From NCBI GenBank assembly GCA_019694435.1, contig JAIBBZ010000001.1, positions 397,508 through 461,507 of the forward strand: a stretch of DNA of 64,000 nucleotides, in the 5' to 3' direction. Origin of the DNA: Pirellulales bacterium (lineage in GTDB: Bacteria > Planctomycetota > Planctomycetia > Pirellulales > JAEUIK01). The notes beneath the pieces are model-generated. The model was given only the letters and a program-made list of their open reading frames with translations, did not search any database and was not told the DNA's origin. Position numbers and translations under genes: made by a program. Numbering within the stretch: position 1 is the stretch's first letter; each line of letters begins with the position of its first letter. Positions 1 through 9,517 of the stretch are shown piece by piece.

Positions 1-2
1 CG

Positions 3-647
3 TCCGGCAAGTTGTATTGGTTCGACCGCTCGCTGACCCGCCGGCGCATGGACACGCTGCCTGCAGCGCCGCGCGTCGTCGCGCTCAACGTCGATGGCAG
101 TCACTGTGCCGTCGCCTTGGCCAACGGCCCCATCCTCTTGTTGAACTGCTATGGCCAGTCGCAGGGCACCGCCCCCTCGGTGCGCTTGGTCGACCGGCTG
201 CTGTTCGCCGACGAGGAGCCCGCCCTGTTGGCCCTCAGCGAACAGGGCCAGTTGTCCTGGTATGAACCCGACGGCGTTGTGCGATTTTCTTCGCACCTGG
301 CCCTTCGGGCCTCGGATCTGGCAACCACCGCGGTGCCCAGCAGCCTGTGGGTCGCGGCGCCGGCGTTGGGGCTTTTGCGATTCGACCGGCGCGGCGAATC
401 GCTGCCGCCAGGTCCCCCGGTCGCCGGACCGGCCGAGCTGGCCCTGTCAGCGTCAGGCGACCGGCTGCTCGTGGCATCGCTCGCGCCGGAACTCGTGTTG
501 TTGACGCCCGGCGGCGAGGTGTTGCATCGCGAGCCGCTGCCGTCCTTGCCGGCCCGAGCCGATATGGACCCGCTGGCCCGGCGCGCCTGGTGCCTGCTGG
601 AAAACGGCCAGCTTCAATCAGTGCCGCTGCTGTCGGGTAAAGGCTAG
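3..647 (+). CDS. C-terminal part of a beta-propeller-like protein (5' truncated by window)
   Basis: The open frame runs in from the window edge; the first in-frame codons read SGKLYWFDRS, so the TTG at 12 is probably internal. The visible ~215 residues consist of short beta-rich segments such as NGPILLLNCYG, EQGQLSWYEPDG, APALGLLRFDRRG and APELVLLTPGG spaced about 40 residues apart, as in WD40/NHL/PQQ-like propellers. No catalytic motif is visible. The product is probably a structural or protein-interaction propeller. The missing upstream part would decide whether it is exported or fused to another domain. Confidence 0.55.
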   Translation, partial: SGKLYWFDRSLTRRRMDTLPAAPRVVALNVDGSHCAVALANGPILLLNCYGQSQGTAPSVRLVDRLLFADEEPALLALSEQGQLSWYEPDGVVRFSSHLALRASDLATTAVPSSLWVAAPALGLLRFDRRGESLPPGPPVAGPAELALSASGDRLLVASLAPELVLLTPGGEVLHREPLPSLPARADMDPLARRAWCLLENGQLQSVPLLSGKG

Positions 648-866
648 CTGCGAACCCCTCATTCGGGCGGCATTTGCTTGGCGACCTGTAAACAGTCGAT
701 TAGGATCAAGGGCTTGTTCAGCCGGCCGGGGCACAGCAATTAAGGGATTTCCTGCCTCACGCATTCACGGATGGCCGACGACTAAAGAGGGCGTTTTCGA
801 GCTCAGCAGGACTTGGGCCGGCGTCGCACGTGTGCAAAACGCCCGTCGCAGACGGTCGAACGCAAG

Positions 867-3443
867 ATGTTTCAGCGGTTCGCGGCTATCGTCACGCGGT
901 ACTGGTATGCCGTCATCCTCGGCTGGGTGGCGCTCGCCTGGGGGATCAACCATGTGGCCCCCGTCTGGGACCACATCACCCAGGACGGCGACCTGGTCTA
1001 TCTACCGGGGCGAATGACGACCATTCGCGGCCTGGAGGTCCTGGCCCAGGCGTTTCCGAACACCAAGGCCAACAGCCAGATGGTGCTCGTCGTCGAGCGG
1101 CCAGGCATGGCGCTGGCGGCGGCCGATTTCGCCGTCACCGAAGACCTCTCGACGCTGTTCCGCGACCTGGTTGTCGATGGCGATGTCCCGCCTAGCGACG
1201 ACCCGGCCTGGCGGCGGCAAGTAACTGCCGATTATGCGCAACTGCTGGGGACCGCCCCCGATGCGCTCTCGTCGACCCAGCGGGCGACCCTCGATGCGCT
1301 GATCGCGGCGTTTCGGCCGGCGGCACCGCTCCAGCCGCCGCTGGTCGAGGTTTGGGACCGGGGTGACGAGGTGGTCGGCGAAAAGCTGACCAGCGCCGCG
1401 TCGAAAAACGGCCAGGCCTCGCTGGTGCTGCTCCACCTGACCACCGAGTTCATGACGACCAGCAACATGCAATTGCTGGCCGCGGTGAATCACACGCTCG
1501 ACATGGCGGCCGCCGCTCCGCGGCTGCCGTCGGGCCTGAAGTTGGGCATTTCCGGTTCGGCCGCCATCGGCGCCGACACGCTCACTTCGGCCCAGGAAAG
1601 CATCACCAATATCGAGCTGACCACGGTCGTGCTCGTGTTGGCCATCTTGATGTTCGTCTACCGCGCGCCGCTGCTGGTGCTCATCACGCTGGCCACGATG
1701 GTGGTCTCGGTCATGGTGGCGGTCGACTTCGTGGCCGCGCTCACGCAGGTTTCCTGGCTCGATTTCAAGATCTTCAAGACGACGAAGATCTTCGTCGTGG
1801 TGATCCTGTTCGGCGCCGGGACCGACTACTGCCTGTTCTTGATTGCCCGCTATCGCGAAGAGCTCAATCGCGGTCTCGACAAACACGCCGCAGTGACCAC
1901 AGCGCTCGGCCAGGTGGGACATGCCGTGGTCGGCAGCGCACTGACGGTCGTCTTTGGGCTGGGCATGATGTACTTCGCCGATTTCGGCAAGTTCCGCTAC
2001 AGCGGACCAGCCATTGCCATGTGCCTGTCGGTGTGCCTCGTGGCCTGCCTGACGTTGACGCCCGCGCTGCTGCGGGCCGCGGGCCCCTGGGTGTTCTGGC
2101 CGTGGGGTCTGAAGCGCTCGAGCAACGCCGTTTCCAGCGGCGACGAGACCGAAGATGAAGACGAAGGCAGCCGGTTCTGGCGCTGGGCCGCCGACAAGAT
2201 GCTTGCCCGGCCCGGGCTGATCCTGACGGTGAGCGTCCTGCTCATGGCCCCGTTTGCCTGGATCGGGCGCGACGTGCCAATCAGCTACGACCTGCTGACG
2301 GACCTGGCGCCGCATCGGGCCAGCGTGCTGGGCACGCAGATGCTGCGGCGGCACTTCGACCCCGGCGACATCGGTCCGGCCACCGTCATCGCGCATCTGC
2401 CCGGCACCAACTTCGACACGCCGGCCGGCCGACGGATGATCACCGATCTGTCCAAGCAATTGGCCGCGATCCCCGGGGTCGCCAAGGTCCGCAGCCTGAC
2501 CCAACCCACCGGCGATCCACCGCGGCGTTATGGCCTCAGCGGCGGTGGTTTGCGCCGGGCGACGATCAAGGTTCACCCGCGGACCCGCGCGGCCTATCTC
2601 ACCCAGGTGCCCGAGCTCGCCGGCAGCGTGACCCGGTTCGACCTGGTGTTTCGTACCGACCCATTTGCCCGGGCGAGCGTCGCCCTGCTCAACACGGTCG
2701 ACGAGCACCTCAAGGAGATCACCAAGACGAAATCTTCGCCCTGGCACAAGGCCGAGTTCGATTTCGTCGGCACGACGCCCGGCATCCGCGACCTCGAGGC
2801 CGTGGTCCACAGCGACACGCGGCTGATCCAGAAGCTGGTGGTGATCGCCGTGTTGGGCGTGCTGATCGTGCTGGTGCGGCAGCCGCTACTGTGCCTGTAC
2901 CTGATCATCTCGGTGGTGTTCAGCTACCTGGTGACGATCGGCGCCACCGAGCTGGTTTTCGGCTGGATCTACGGCGAGACCTTTGCGGGCATGGATTGGA
3001 AAGCGCCCTTGTTCTTGTTCGTGATCCTGATCGCCGTGGGCGAGGACTACAACATCTTCCTGACCACGCGGATCGTCGAAGAACAGGCCCGGCATGGCCT
3101 GCACGAAGGCCTGCGCGAGGCGGTGGTCCGCACCGGCGGGATCATCACCAGTTGCGGCCTGATCATGGCCGGCAGCTTTCTCTCGATGCTCACCGGCACC
3201 TTGCGGGGCATGCTCGAGTTGGGCTTCGCCCTGTCGCTGGGGGTGATCCTCGACACGTTCGTCGTACGGCCGGTGCTGGTGCCGTGCTTCTTGGCGCTGG
3301 TCTACCGGCTGCGCGGCCACCTGCACGCTCCGCCGCAACCGGCGGGCGTCGAAACCAAGACGGCCCCCTCCAAGGGCGCGCCTGCACGCAACGGCGAGCA
3401 TCGGCCGCACGCCCCGACCCGCAGCGAATTGCCCGTTTCCTAG
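867..3443 (+). CDS. MMPL/RND-family transporter
   Basis: Inner-membrane efflux or lipid transporter of the MMPL (RND superfamily) type, about 858 aa. I prefer the ATG at 867 (MFQRFAAIVTRYW) over the TTG at 813, because the extra 18 residues are basic and the first membrane segment begins right after the ATG. There are two pseudo-symmetric halves. Each has one membrane helix, a soluble periplasmic domain, then a cluster of helices carrying the proton-relay region: GAGTDYCLFLIARYREE in the first half and GEDYNIFLTTRIVEE in the second. Length and two-fold layout fit the family. The substrate cannot be inferred; the gene stands alone between a propeller gene and glnA. Confidence 0.9.
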   Translation: MFQRFAAIVTRYWYAVILGWVALAWGINHVAPVWDHITQDGDLVYLPGRMTTIRGLEVLAQAFPNTKANSQMVLVVERPGMALAAADFAVTEDLSTLFRDLVVDGDVPPSDDPAWRRQVTADYAQLLGTAPDALSSTQRATLDALIAAFRPAAPLQPPLVEVWDRGDEVVGEKLTSAASKNGQASLVLLHLTTEFMTTSNMQLLAAVNHTLDMAAAAPRLPSGLKLGISGSAAIGADTLTSAQESITNIELTTVVLVLAILMFVYRAPLLVLITLATMVVSVMVAVDFVAALTQVSWLDFKIFKTTKIFVVVILFGAGTDYCLFLIARYREELNRGLDKHAAVTTALGQVGHAVVGSALTVVFGLGMMYFADFGKFRYSGPAIAMCLSVCLVACLTLTPALLRAAGPWVFWPWGLKRSSNAVSSGDETEDEDEGSRFWRWAADKMLARPGLILTVSVLLMAPFAWIGRDVPISYDLLTDLAPHRASVLGTQMLRRHFDPGDIGPATVIAHLPGTNFDTPAGRRMITDLSKQLAAIPGVAKVRSLTQPTGDPPRRYGLSGGGLRRATIKVHPRTRAAYLTQVPELAGSVTRFDLVFRTDPFARASVALLNTVDEHLKEITKTKSSPWHKAEFDFVGTTPGIRDLEAVVHSDTRLIQKLVVIAVLGVLIVLVRQPLLCLYLIISVVFSYLVTIGATELVFGWIYGETFAGMDWKAPLFLFVILIAVGEDYNIFLTTRIVEEQARHGLHEGLREAVVRTGGIITSCGLIMAGSFLSMLTGTLRGMLELGFALSLGVILDTFVVRPVLVPCFLALVYRLRGHLHAPPQPAGVETKTAPSKGAPARNGEHRPHAPTRSELPVS

Positions 3444-3628
3444 CGTTTCGCTGGGATTTCTGCCCTGCGCGCGTCGCGCGCAACGCCCCGTCGCCGCGCC
3501 CGGTGTTGCTCACACCTTGAGCACGGTGCACCGCTGCGTCAATTCAATCTTGTTCGCGTTGTAATTGGTTTCCGTTTACACGCTTGCGCACGACCGCCCG
3601 GCCGGCGACCTGACGATCACCCCTCGGC

Positions 3629-3644
3629 TGGCATGTCGCTTGCT
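3629..3644 (+). promoter_or_regulatory. sigma-54 (-24/-12) promoter-like element upstream of glnA
   Basis: The sequence TGGCATG-TCGC-TTGCT matches the sigma-54 consensus TGGCAYG-N4-TTGCW. The invariant GG (3630-3631) and GC (3642-3643) are separated by exactly 10 bases. Predicted transcription start is near 3655, leaving a leader of about 140 nt before the GTG at 3796. Sigma-54 control of glutamine synthetase is well known in other bacteria; its use here is inferred from the match and its position. Confidence 0.65.
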
Positions 3645-3739
3645 CCTTGGGTCGTGACATCTGCGCCGCCTGGGGGTCCATGGCGCTTGCGAATCGCTCG
3701 GCGCTTGGGTCCGATGATGCCACGCCGGTCTCCGGCGCG

Positions 3740-3771
3740 CAGCTCCTTCTGGTTTCAGCTCCTTCTGGTTC
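3740..3771 (+). repeat. 16-bp tandem duplication in glnA leader
   Basis: CAGCTCCTTCTGGTTT at 3740-3755 is followed directly by a copy differing only in its last base at 3756-3771. It lies 25 bp before the glnA start codon. The pyrimidine-rich unit has no ribosome-binding character on the sense strand. Confidence 0.85.
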
Positions 3772-3795
3772 TCTTCCGCGAAAGGGAAAACTCTC

Positions 3796-5208
3796 GTGAC
3801 TCCCCATGAAGTGTTAGCGCTGTGTCGTGACAAAAACATCAAGGCCGTCGATCTGCGGTTCATGGACTTCCCGGGCATCTGGCAGCACTTCACGATCCCG
3901 GTGTCGAAGCTCGACGAGGACGTGTTCGAAAACGGCCTCGGCTTCGACGGCTCGAGCATCCGCGGCTGGCAGGCGATCAACGAGAGCGACATGATCCTCG
4001 TGCCGGTGCCCGAGACGGCCGTGATCGACCCGTTCACCTTGCTGCCGACCCTATCGATGATCTGCAACATCCAGGACCCGATTACGCGCGAGGATTACAC
4101 GCGCGACCCCCGCAACGTGGCCCGCAAGGCCGTCAACTATCTGAAGAGCACCGGCATCGCCGACACCTGCTTCATCGGGCCCGAGGCCGAGTTCTTCATC
4201 TTTGACGACGTGCGGTTCGATCAGCGCAGCAACGAGGGCTACTACCACCTCGACAGCATCGAGGCCGAGTGGAACCGCGGCCGCGACGAGAAACCGAACC
4301 TGGGCCTCAAGCTGCGTCACAAGGAAGGCTACTTCCCGGTGCCGCCGGCCGACCAGTTGATGGATATCCGCAACGAGATGATGCAGACGATGATCGACTG
4401 CGGTCTCGACGTCGAGGCGCAGCATCACGAGGTGGCCACCGCCGGCCAGTCGGAAATCGACCTGCGGTTTCTCGAGCTGGTGAAAATGGGCGACGCGATG
4501 TGCATGTACAAGTACATCATCAAGAACGTCGCCCGGAAGTACGGCAAGACGGTCACGTTCATGCCCAAGCCCCTGTACGGCGACAACGGCTCGGGCATGC
4601 ATACCCACATCTCGCTCTGGAAGGGCGGGCAACCGCTGTTCGCCGGCAGCGGCTATGCAGGCCTGAGCGAAATGGCCATGCACGGCATCGGCGGTTTGCT
4701 CAAGCATGCCGCCAGCATCCTGGCCTTCAGCAACCCGACCACGAACAGCTACAAGCGACTCGTGCCGGGCTACGAAGCGCCGGTCAACCTGGCCTACTCG
4801 CAGCGCAACCGCTCGGCGAGTGTGCGGATTCCGATGTACAGCCCCAGCCCGAAGGCCAAGCGGCTGGAGTTCCGCTGTCCTGATCCGAGCTGCAACCCCT
4901 ACCTGGCCTTCTCGGCGATGCTGATGGCCGTGATCGATGGGATCCAGAACAAGATCCACCCCGGCGATCCGCTCGACAAGGATATCTACGACCTGCCGCC
5001 GGAAGAGCTGGCCAAGGTGCCCAAGACGCCCGGCTCGCTCGACGAGGCGCTCAACGCCCTGGCGGCCGATCACGAGTTCTTGCTGCGGGGCGAGGTGTTT
5101 ACGCCCGACGTGGTCGATACCTGGATCGGCTACAAGCGGGAAAAAGAAGTCGACGCGATGCGCCTGCGGCCGCATCCGTACGAGTTCTGCCTGTACTACG
5201 ACATTTAA
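3796..5208 (+). CDS. glnA: Glutamine synthetase, type I
   Basis: Catalyses ATP-dependent formation of glutamine from glutamate and ammonium; a cytoplasmic dodecamer in this family. At 470 aa it matches the usual GS-I length. Visible landmarks are [10 protein letters not shown] (49-58), the glutamate/metal region [37 protein letters not shown], the [13 protein letters not shown] loop, and [10 protein letters not shown] with the adenylylatable Tyr at 398 (E. coli Tyr397). The C terminus EFCLYYDI matches the family. The Tyr indicates the I-beta, adenylylation-competent subtype. The start is GTG. A sigma-54-like promoter lies upstream and a strong hairpin terminator follows, so the gene is monocistronic. 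Confidence 0.97.
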   Translation: MTPHEVLALCRDKNIKAVDLRFMDFPGIWQHFTIPVSKLDEDVFENGLGFDGSSIRGWQAINESDMILVPVPETAVIDPFTLLPTLSMICNIQDPITREDYTRDPRNVARKAVNYLKSTGIADTCFIGPEAEFFIFDDVRFDQRSNEGYYHLDSIEAEWNRGRDEKPNLGLKLRHKEGYFPVPPADQLMDIRNEMMQTMIDCGLDVEAQHHEVATAGQSEIDLRFLELVKMGDAMCMYKYIIKNVARKYGKTVTFMPKPLYGDNGSGMHTHISLWKGGQPLFAGSGYAGLSEMAMHGIGGLLKHAASILAFSNPTTNSYKRLVPGYEAPVNLAYSQRNRSASVRIPMYSPSPKAKRLEFRCPDPSCNPYLAFSAMLMAVIDGIQNKIHPGDPLDKDIYDLPPEELAKVPKTPGSLDEALNALAADHEFLLRGEVFTPDVVDTWIGYKREKEVDAMRLRPHPYEFCLYYDI

Positions 5209-5265
5209 GGACTAATCTGCCGCGGCGCGTTCCACTTGGGGTGCAACGCGCCAGTCCTTCGTGCC

Positions 5266-5305
5266 AGCGAGCCACGGTTCCCCCGAGCCGTGGCTCGCTC
5301 TTTTT
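5266..5305 (+). terminator. Rho-independent terminator of glnA
   Basis: Perfect 12-bp stem: AGCGAGCCACGG (5266-5277) pairs with CCGTGGCTCGCT (5288-5299) across a 10-nt loop. CTTTTT follows on the + strand. Confidence 0.9.
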
Positions 5306-5325
5306 CGCGCGGGCGCAGCGGCGGT

Positions 5326-5850
5326 TCAAGATCCGGTCGATGCGGCGATCGATCGCCCGGCGTCGTAACGGTCGTGGAACCACGCGGCAAGCAGGCCTGC
5401 AAGATTTGCGATCACGAGTCCGGCCAAGACATGATACGTGGCCGCGGCATACTCCACCGAATAGAGGTGCCAGAATCTCTCACTGCTATACGAGAACCCC
5501 CTGATACTGAAACTGGTTTCGTGTCCGAACAGCCCCAGCAACGGCTCGCAAGAGAGGTCGACCAGGTACCTGGCGATTGATTCCTCCATTTCCGTCGACC
5601 AGCAGGCGCCGAGCATGAACCCCACGGCAAAGGCCCGATTTCGTCCACCGGTCCCAGCGGCCACCCCCATGGCAAGTAAAACGCTGACGAGATAAATCAC
5701 CCACCAGACGCACGTCCACCCGGCATTGGCAAAGCCCAAGGAAACAAATGCCAGCGCCGCGAAGGCCATCGCCACCAGCAGCCTGCGCGGAGCGATTCGC
5801 CAAGACACTTGCAGCGGCGCGATTGCTGGATGAGTCGGTTTGAGCGTCAC
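5326..5850 (-). CDS. Small multi-pass membrane protein (paralogue 1 of a local family)
   Basis: 174 aa, GTG start. Three to four hydrophobic segments: LLVAMAFAALAFVSLGFANA, a VWWVIYLVSVLLAMG segment, an RAFAVGFMLGACWS segment, and a C-terminal AGLVIANLAGLLAAWFHDRY. No known domain recognised. It aligns over most of its length with the next gene upstream (5921-6442): ALAF..L.(F/Y)ANA, GGR(N/S)RAFA(V/I)GF(M/I)LGA.WS, and AGLLAAWFHDRY. The two also share a 36-bp stretch identical at the DNA level (5365-5400 and 5960-5995), indicating recent duplication or gene conversion. Function unknown. Confidence 0.7.
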   Translation of the reverse strand: MTLKPTHPAIAPLQVSWRIAPRRLLVAMAFAALAFVSLGFANAGWTCVWWVIYLVSVLLAMGVAAGTGGRNRAFAVGFMLGACWSTEMEESIARYLVDLSCEPLLGLFGHETSFSIRGFSYSSERFWHLYSVEYAAATYHVLAGLVIANLAGLLAAWFHDRYDAGRSIAASTGS

Positions 5851-5920
5851 GGCGTCAGTTCATCGATCGCGATCTGTTCTTCAACGGCGATCGTGGCGCG
5901 CACCATCCCGATGCGTCTGT

Positions 5921-6442
5921 TCAAGCGGCCGCCGAAGCTTCGGCCGAACGCGCGGCGTGGTAACGGTCGTGGAACCACGCGGCAAGCAGGCCTGCGATGA
6001 AGCACACCAGCAGGCTGGCGATGCTTTGATAAACAGACGCCGCGTACTGTGCAGGGGTCAACGACCAGAATGCCGTGCTGCCAAAGGGCGGATCGGTGAC
6101 TTCGCTGATGTCGTATCCCATCATCTGGAGCACGGGCTGACAAGCGAGTTCGATGGCGCTGGCAGCCATCGAGTCGTTCATCACGCTCGACCAGAAGGCG
6201 CCGAGAATGAACCCGATGGCAAAGGCCCGGCTTCGCCCGCCCGCGCCCGCGGCCGTCGACAAGGCCAACACGACGCAAGCGAAATGGATGGTTCCCCAGG
6301 CACAAGCCCACCATGCGTTGGCATACCTCAAAGCGGCAAACGCCAGCGCCGCGAGCACGGTGGCCAGCAGCAGCCCGCGGACCGTGAATCGCCAGACCGC
6401 TCGCGGCGGCGGGGTGATGGCATTTGCCGGTGCACTGCTCAT
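5921..6442 (-). CDS. Small multi-pass membrane protein (paralogue 2 of a local family)
   Basis: 173 aa starting at MSSAPANAITPPP. Upstream in-frame codons are rejected because they read as low-complexity sequence inside the neighbouring gene. Same architecture as the 5326-5850 product: a basic N terminus, ALAFAALRYANAWWACAW, GGRSRAFAIGFILGAFWSS, and a C-terminal helix ending AGLLAAWFHDRYHAARS. Its ATG overlaps the stop of the upstream gene (ATGA, 6439-6442), so the two are translationally coupled. No enzymatic motif; function unknown. Confidence 0.72.
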   Translation of the reverse strand: MSSAPANAITPPPRAVWRFTVRGLLLATVLAALAFAALRYANAWWACAWGTIHFACVVLALSTAAGAGGRSRAFAIGFILGAFWSSVMNDSMAASAIELACQPVLQMMGYDISEVTDPPFGSTAFWSLTPAQYAASVYQSIASLLVCFIAGLLAAWFHDRYHAARSAEASAAA

Positions 6443-6903
6443 GACGAGGCCGCCTCGCGCCCCGCGGTGCGTTGGCGGTGAATCTCCGCGGCCAGCCAAC
6501 CGGCCGCGAGCGAACCGACGATGGACGCCGACGCATCGAAGATCTTGATGATGCAGTACGACGGATCCTGGTCCCAAACGGTTGCCTCGTAATCCCAGGT
6601 AGCGGCTTCGACCACCGGGTGGCGAAACGCCCGGCAGATCGCCGGGCCGAGCAGGTTGGTAAATCCGTAAAAGTCGCTGATGTTGATCGCCCAGTTGGCC
6701 AGAAAATAAGCCGCGGCGAACGACCGCCACAGTCCCCGCGCCGCCACCGCCACGGCGACGGCGACGAGCAGCGCCGCCTCGCGCAACAAGAGCATCGCGC
6801 TGGCCAGGGTGACCGACGCGCTGGCAAACCCCAAAAACGCCAACGCCGCCACGAACAACAGCGCGCGAATCACAAACCGCAGATCAGGTTGTCCGCCGGC
6901 CAT
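6439..6903 (-). CDS. Small multi-pass membrane protein (distant third member)
   Basis: 154 aa, MAGGQPDLRFVIRALLFVAALAFLGFASA start. Hydrophobic helices lie at about 12-55, 65-85 and 120-140. The arrangement resembles the two downstream proteins: an arginine before the first helix, an ALAFLGFA-type first helix, and a last helix GSLAAGWLAAEIH in place of AGLLAAWFHDRY. Sequence similarity is weak, so paralogy is an inference. It is the first gene of the 6903 to 5326 unit. Function unknown. Confidence 0.65.
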   Translation of the reverse strand: MAGGQPDLRFVIRALLFVAALAFLGFASASVTLASAMLLLREAALLVAVAVAVAARGLWRSFAAAYFLANWAINISDFYGFTNLLGPAICRAFRHPVVEAATWDYEATVWDQDPSYCIIKIFDASASIVGSLAAGWLAAEIHRQRTAGREAASS

Positions 6904-6924
6904 ACGGGTGCCCCCCGGGAAGAT

Positions 6925-7815
6925 TTACTTTTTTTCCAGCACGATCCCCAGCTCGCGCATCAAGATCTTCATATCTTCCCAGACGTCCTTCTTGGCCGCC
7001 GGGTTGCGCAGCAGATACGCCGGATGATAGGTGCACCACACGCGCACGCCCCGATAATCGTGCCAGCGGTGGCGCAGCCGGCCGATCGATTCCTCGGTCT
7101 CCAGCAGCGTCTTGGCCGCTACCGAACCCAGGCAACAGATGAACTCGGGCCGGATCACCTCCAACTGCCGGTCGAGGTATCCGCGGCAGTTGGCCACCTC
7201 GTCGGGCAGCGGATTGCGGTTTTCCGGCGGCCGGCACTTGAGCACGTTGAGGATATAGACATCCTCGCGCCGCAGCGTGCAGGCCTCGATGATCTTGGTC
7301 AACAACTGGCCCGCGCGGCCGACGAACGGCTCGCCTTGGGCATCTTCGTCGGCACCCGGCGCCTCGCCGCAGAACACCAGCCGGGCCTTGGGGTTGCCCA
7401 CTCCGAACACGGTTTGCGTGCGCGTCGAGGCCAGCTTTGAGCAGCGCGTGCACGCGGCCACCTCGCGGCGAATCACCTCCAGGCCCGCCACGCCGTCGGC
7501 CGCGCCCTGCTGGGAGGTCGCGCGGGCAGGTTCGCCTGCCTGCTTGGTCTGTACCGGGGGGGTCATGGGGAGCTGTTCCTCGATCGTGACTTCCTGTTCA
7601 ACGGGCCCGGACGACTCCCCCGACCGCAACTGCTCGACGGTCCGCTCGACCGGCGTGGGCTTAGTTTCGGCTGGCGGGGGTGCGGACGTCGCGCCAGGCG
7701 ACCAGCGCCCGCGCCCAAGCCACCGCACGCCTGCCCTTTCGAGCCGCTCGAGCCGGGCCAAGACTTGTTCAGTGCCCCACGGGGCTCTCGCGTCCTGGTG
7801 CGGCGAATTGCTCAT
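6925..7815 (-). CDS. Uracil-DNA glycosylase, type 4 (Fe-S)
   Basis: Removes uracil from DNA at the start of base-excision repair. The 296-aa protein has a ~90-residue Pro/Gln/Glu-rich N-terminal tail unlike the compact type-4 enzymes, then the catalytic domain. Motif A is [20 protein letters not shown]; motif B is [11 protein letters not shown]. Four Fe-S cysteines fit the family pattern: CTRC, then KCRPPENRN and a Cys 16 residues later (NCRGYL). I chose the ATG at 7815 (MSNSPHQD); the frame stays open further upstream but with no conserved sequence. It is divergent from der. Confidence 0.93.
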   Translation of the reverse strand: MSNSPHQDARAPWGTEQVLARLERLERAGVRWLGRGRWSPGATSAPPPAETKPTPVERTVEQLRSGESSGPVEQEVTIEEQLPMTPPVQTKQAGEPARATSQQGAADGVAGLEVIRREVAACTRCSKLASTRTQTVFGVGNPKARLVFCGEAPGADEDAQGEPFVGRAGQLLTKIIEACTLRREDVYILNVLKCRPPENRNPLPDEVANCRGYLDRQLEVIRPEFICCLGSVAAKTLLETEESIGRLRHRWHDYRGVRVWCTYHPAYLLRNPAAKKDVWEDMKILMRELGIVLEKK

Positions 7816-8068
7816 CTCGGTGCAACCCCGGGGTTTACGGTCGACGCGGTCAATATATCGCCCCCTTCGCACCGCCGCACAGCCGCCGGCGCGGGGCGAA
7901 CCATTCGCTCGGCGCGGCCGTCGGGTTAGGATTGCTGGAGGAAGTTTGTGCGCAAGACTTTCCTGCGGCCGGCGAACCTGGCCGTAGGCGCCCCATGCGG
8001 CCGCTCGCCGTCCTGCCAGGGCGGCGCCCCCCTGCCCTTCACCCCTTTGCCGCGAAAACGTTACGCCC

Positions 8069-9460
8069 GTGAGTGTCCCCAGCGTTGCAATTGTCGGACG
8101 GCCGAACGTCGGCAAGTCGAGCCTGTTCAATTGGCTCGCCGGCCGCCGGTTGGCGATCGTCGACAACCAGGCCGGCGTCACGCGCGACCGCGTCGCGCAA
8201 TTGATCTGCGTCGGCGATCGTTATTTCGAGCTGGTCGACACCGGCGGGATGGGCCTCGAAGACCAGGACAATCTCACCGCGCATGTCGAGGAACAGATCC
8301 AGACGGCCATCGACTCGGCCGACCTGTTGTTGTTCGTGGTCGACACGCGCCAGGGCCTGACGCCGCTCGACCAGGAAGTGTCGAAACGCTTGCGCTACGT
8401 CAAGCAGCCGGTGCTCTGCGTGGCCAACAAGACCGACGGGCCCGAGCATGAATCCTCGGCCGACGAGTTCTATCGTCTGGGCCGCGGCAAACTGATCAAG
8501 GTGAGCGCGCTGGCCAACCGGGGCCGCAACGAGCTGCTCGACGAAATCCTCCGGCGACTCCCCCCGGAGCGCAACGAGCCACCGGCCGACCCGGTGATGA
8601 AGGTGGCCATCGTCGGCCGCCGCAACACGGGCAAGAGCACGTTCGTCAACACGCTGGCCAAGGCCGAGCGGATGATCGTCAGCGAGATTCCCGGCACGAC
8701 GCGCGACAGCGTCGACGTCCGTTTCGAGCTCGACGGCAAGCCGTTCATGGCCATCGACACGCCGGGCCTGCGGCGCACCAAGAGCCTGGCCAGCGACATC
8801 GAGTTCTACAGCTCGCACCGTGCACAGCGCAGCATTCGCCGGGCCGACGTCGTGCTGTTGTTCTTCGATGCCGGCCAGCGGATCAGCAAGGTCGACAAGC
8901 AGCTCTGCGACTACATCGCCAAGCAATACAAGCCCTGCATCTTTGTCGTCAACAAATGGGACCTGCTGGCCGACACCATGCCCACGGAGAAATGGGCCAA
9001 CTATCTGCGCGACACTTTCCGCACGATGTGGTACGCGCCGATCGCCTTCGTCACCGGCCAGACGGGCAAAAACGTCAAGGCGCTGATCAATCACGCCCAG
9101 ATGCTGTTCAAGCAGTCGCTCGAGCGCGTCAGCACGGCCGATCTGAACAAGCTGGTCCACGCGGCGGTCGAGCATAACCAGCCGCCGATGGTCGCCAACC
9201 GCCGGCCGCGCATCTACTACGCCACGCAAGTCGCCGTGCAGCCGCCGACGGTCGTGTTGTTCACCAATTTCCCCAGCGGCTTCTCGCCGCCTTACCAGCG
9301 CTATTTGCTGGGCGTGTTTCGCGAGCACCTCCCGTTTGGCGAAGTGCCGATCAAGCTCTACCTGCGCAAACGCGCCGAGAGCAGCGGCGAACGCGACGAA
9401 GCACCCGAACCCGAAACCTACAACGAGCCCGACGAATCGAGCGAATCCGTGCTCGACTGA
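8069..9460 (+). CDS. der: Ribosome biogenesis GTPase Der (EngA)
   Basis: Double-GTPase protein acting in 50S subunit maturation. 463 aa from a GTG start. GTPase 1 has GRPNVGKS (10-17), DTGGMG and NKTDGPE; GTPase 2 has GRRNTGKST, DTPGLRR and NKWDLL. A C-terminal KH-like domain follows, with RPRIYYATQVAVQPPTVVLF and PYQRYLLGVFREH. A short acidic tail (SGERDEAPEPETYNEPDESSE) extends beyond the domain. It is convergent with the hemDE fusion gene downstream; the 57-bp gap contains a short palindrome CGCCAGG-AC-CCTGGCG (9501-9516). Confidence 0.97.
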   Translation: MSVPSVAIVGRPNVGKSSLFNWLAGRRLAIVDNQAGVTRDRVAQLICVGDRYFELVDTGGMGLEDQDNLTAHVEEQIQTAIDSADLLLFVVDTRQGLTPLDQEVSKRLRYVKQPVLCVANKTDGPEHESSADEFYRLGRGKLIKVSALANRGRNELLDEILRRLPPERNEPPADPVMKVAIVGRRNTGKSTFVNTLAKAERMIVSEIPGTTRDSVDVRFELDGKPFMAIDTPGLRRTKSLASDIEFYSSHRAQRSIRRADVVLLFFDAGQRISKVDKQLCDYIAKQYKPCIFVVNKWDLLADTMPTEKWANYLRDTFRTMWYAPIAFVTGQTGKNVKALINHAQMLFKQSLERVSTADLNKLVHAAVEHNQPPMVANRRPRIYYATQVAVQPPTVVLFTNFPSGFSPPYQRYLLGVFREHLPFGEVPIKLYLRKRAESSGERDEAPEPETYNEPDESSESVLD

Positions 9461-9517
9461 ACGGCCGGCACCCATAGTTCGACCGACCCCTTAGCTCGGC
9501 CGCCAGGACCCTGGCGC

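Larger units (their letters stand above)
3444..3795 (+). promoter_or_regulatory. glnA upstream region (352 bp), no gene seen
   Basis: No credible coding frame. It holds the sigma-54-like element described separately, a GGTGCACC palindrome at 3525-3532 about 100 bp further upstream (a possible enhancer-binding site, weak), and a perfect 16-bp tandem duplication just before the start codon. Confidence 0.5.

Noticed and set aside
1002..2810. 602-codon open frame antisense to the MMPL transporter
   Set aside because: High GC leaves long antisense frames open. The translation is Gln/Arg/His-rich without domain structure, while the sense strand encodes a clear transporter.
9501..9516. CGCCAGG-AC-CCTGGCG palindrome as a terminator between der and the hemDE fusion
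   Set aside because: Perfect but very short loop and no T-run on either strand, so it is not listed as a terminator.
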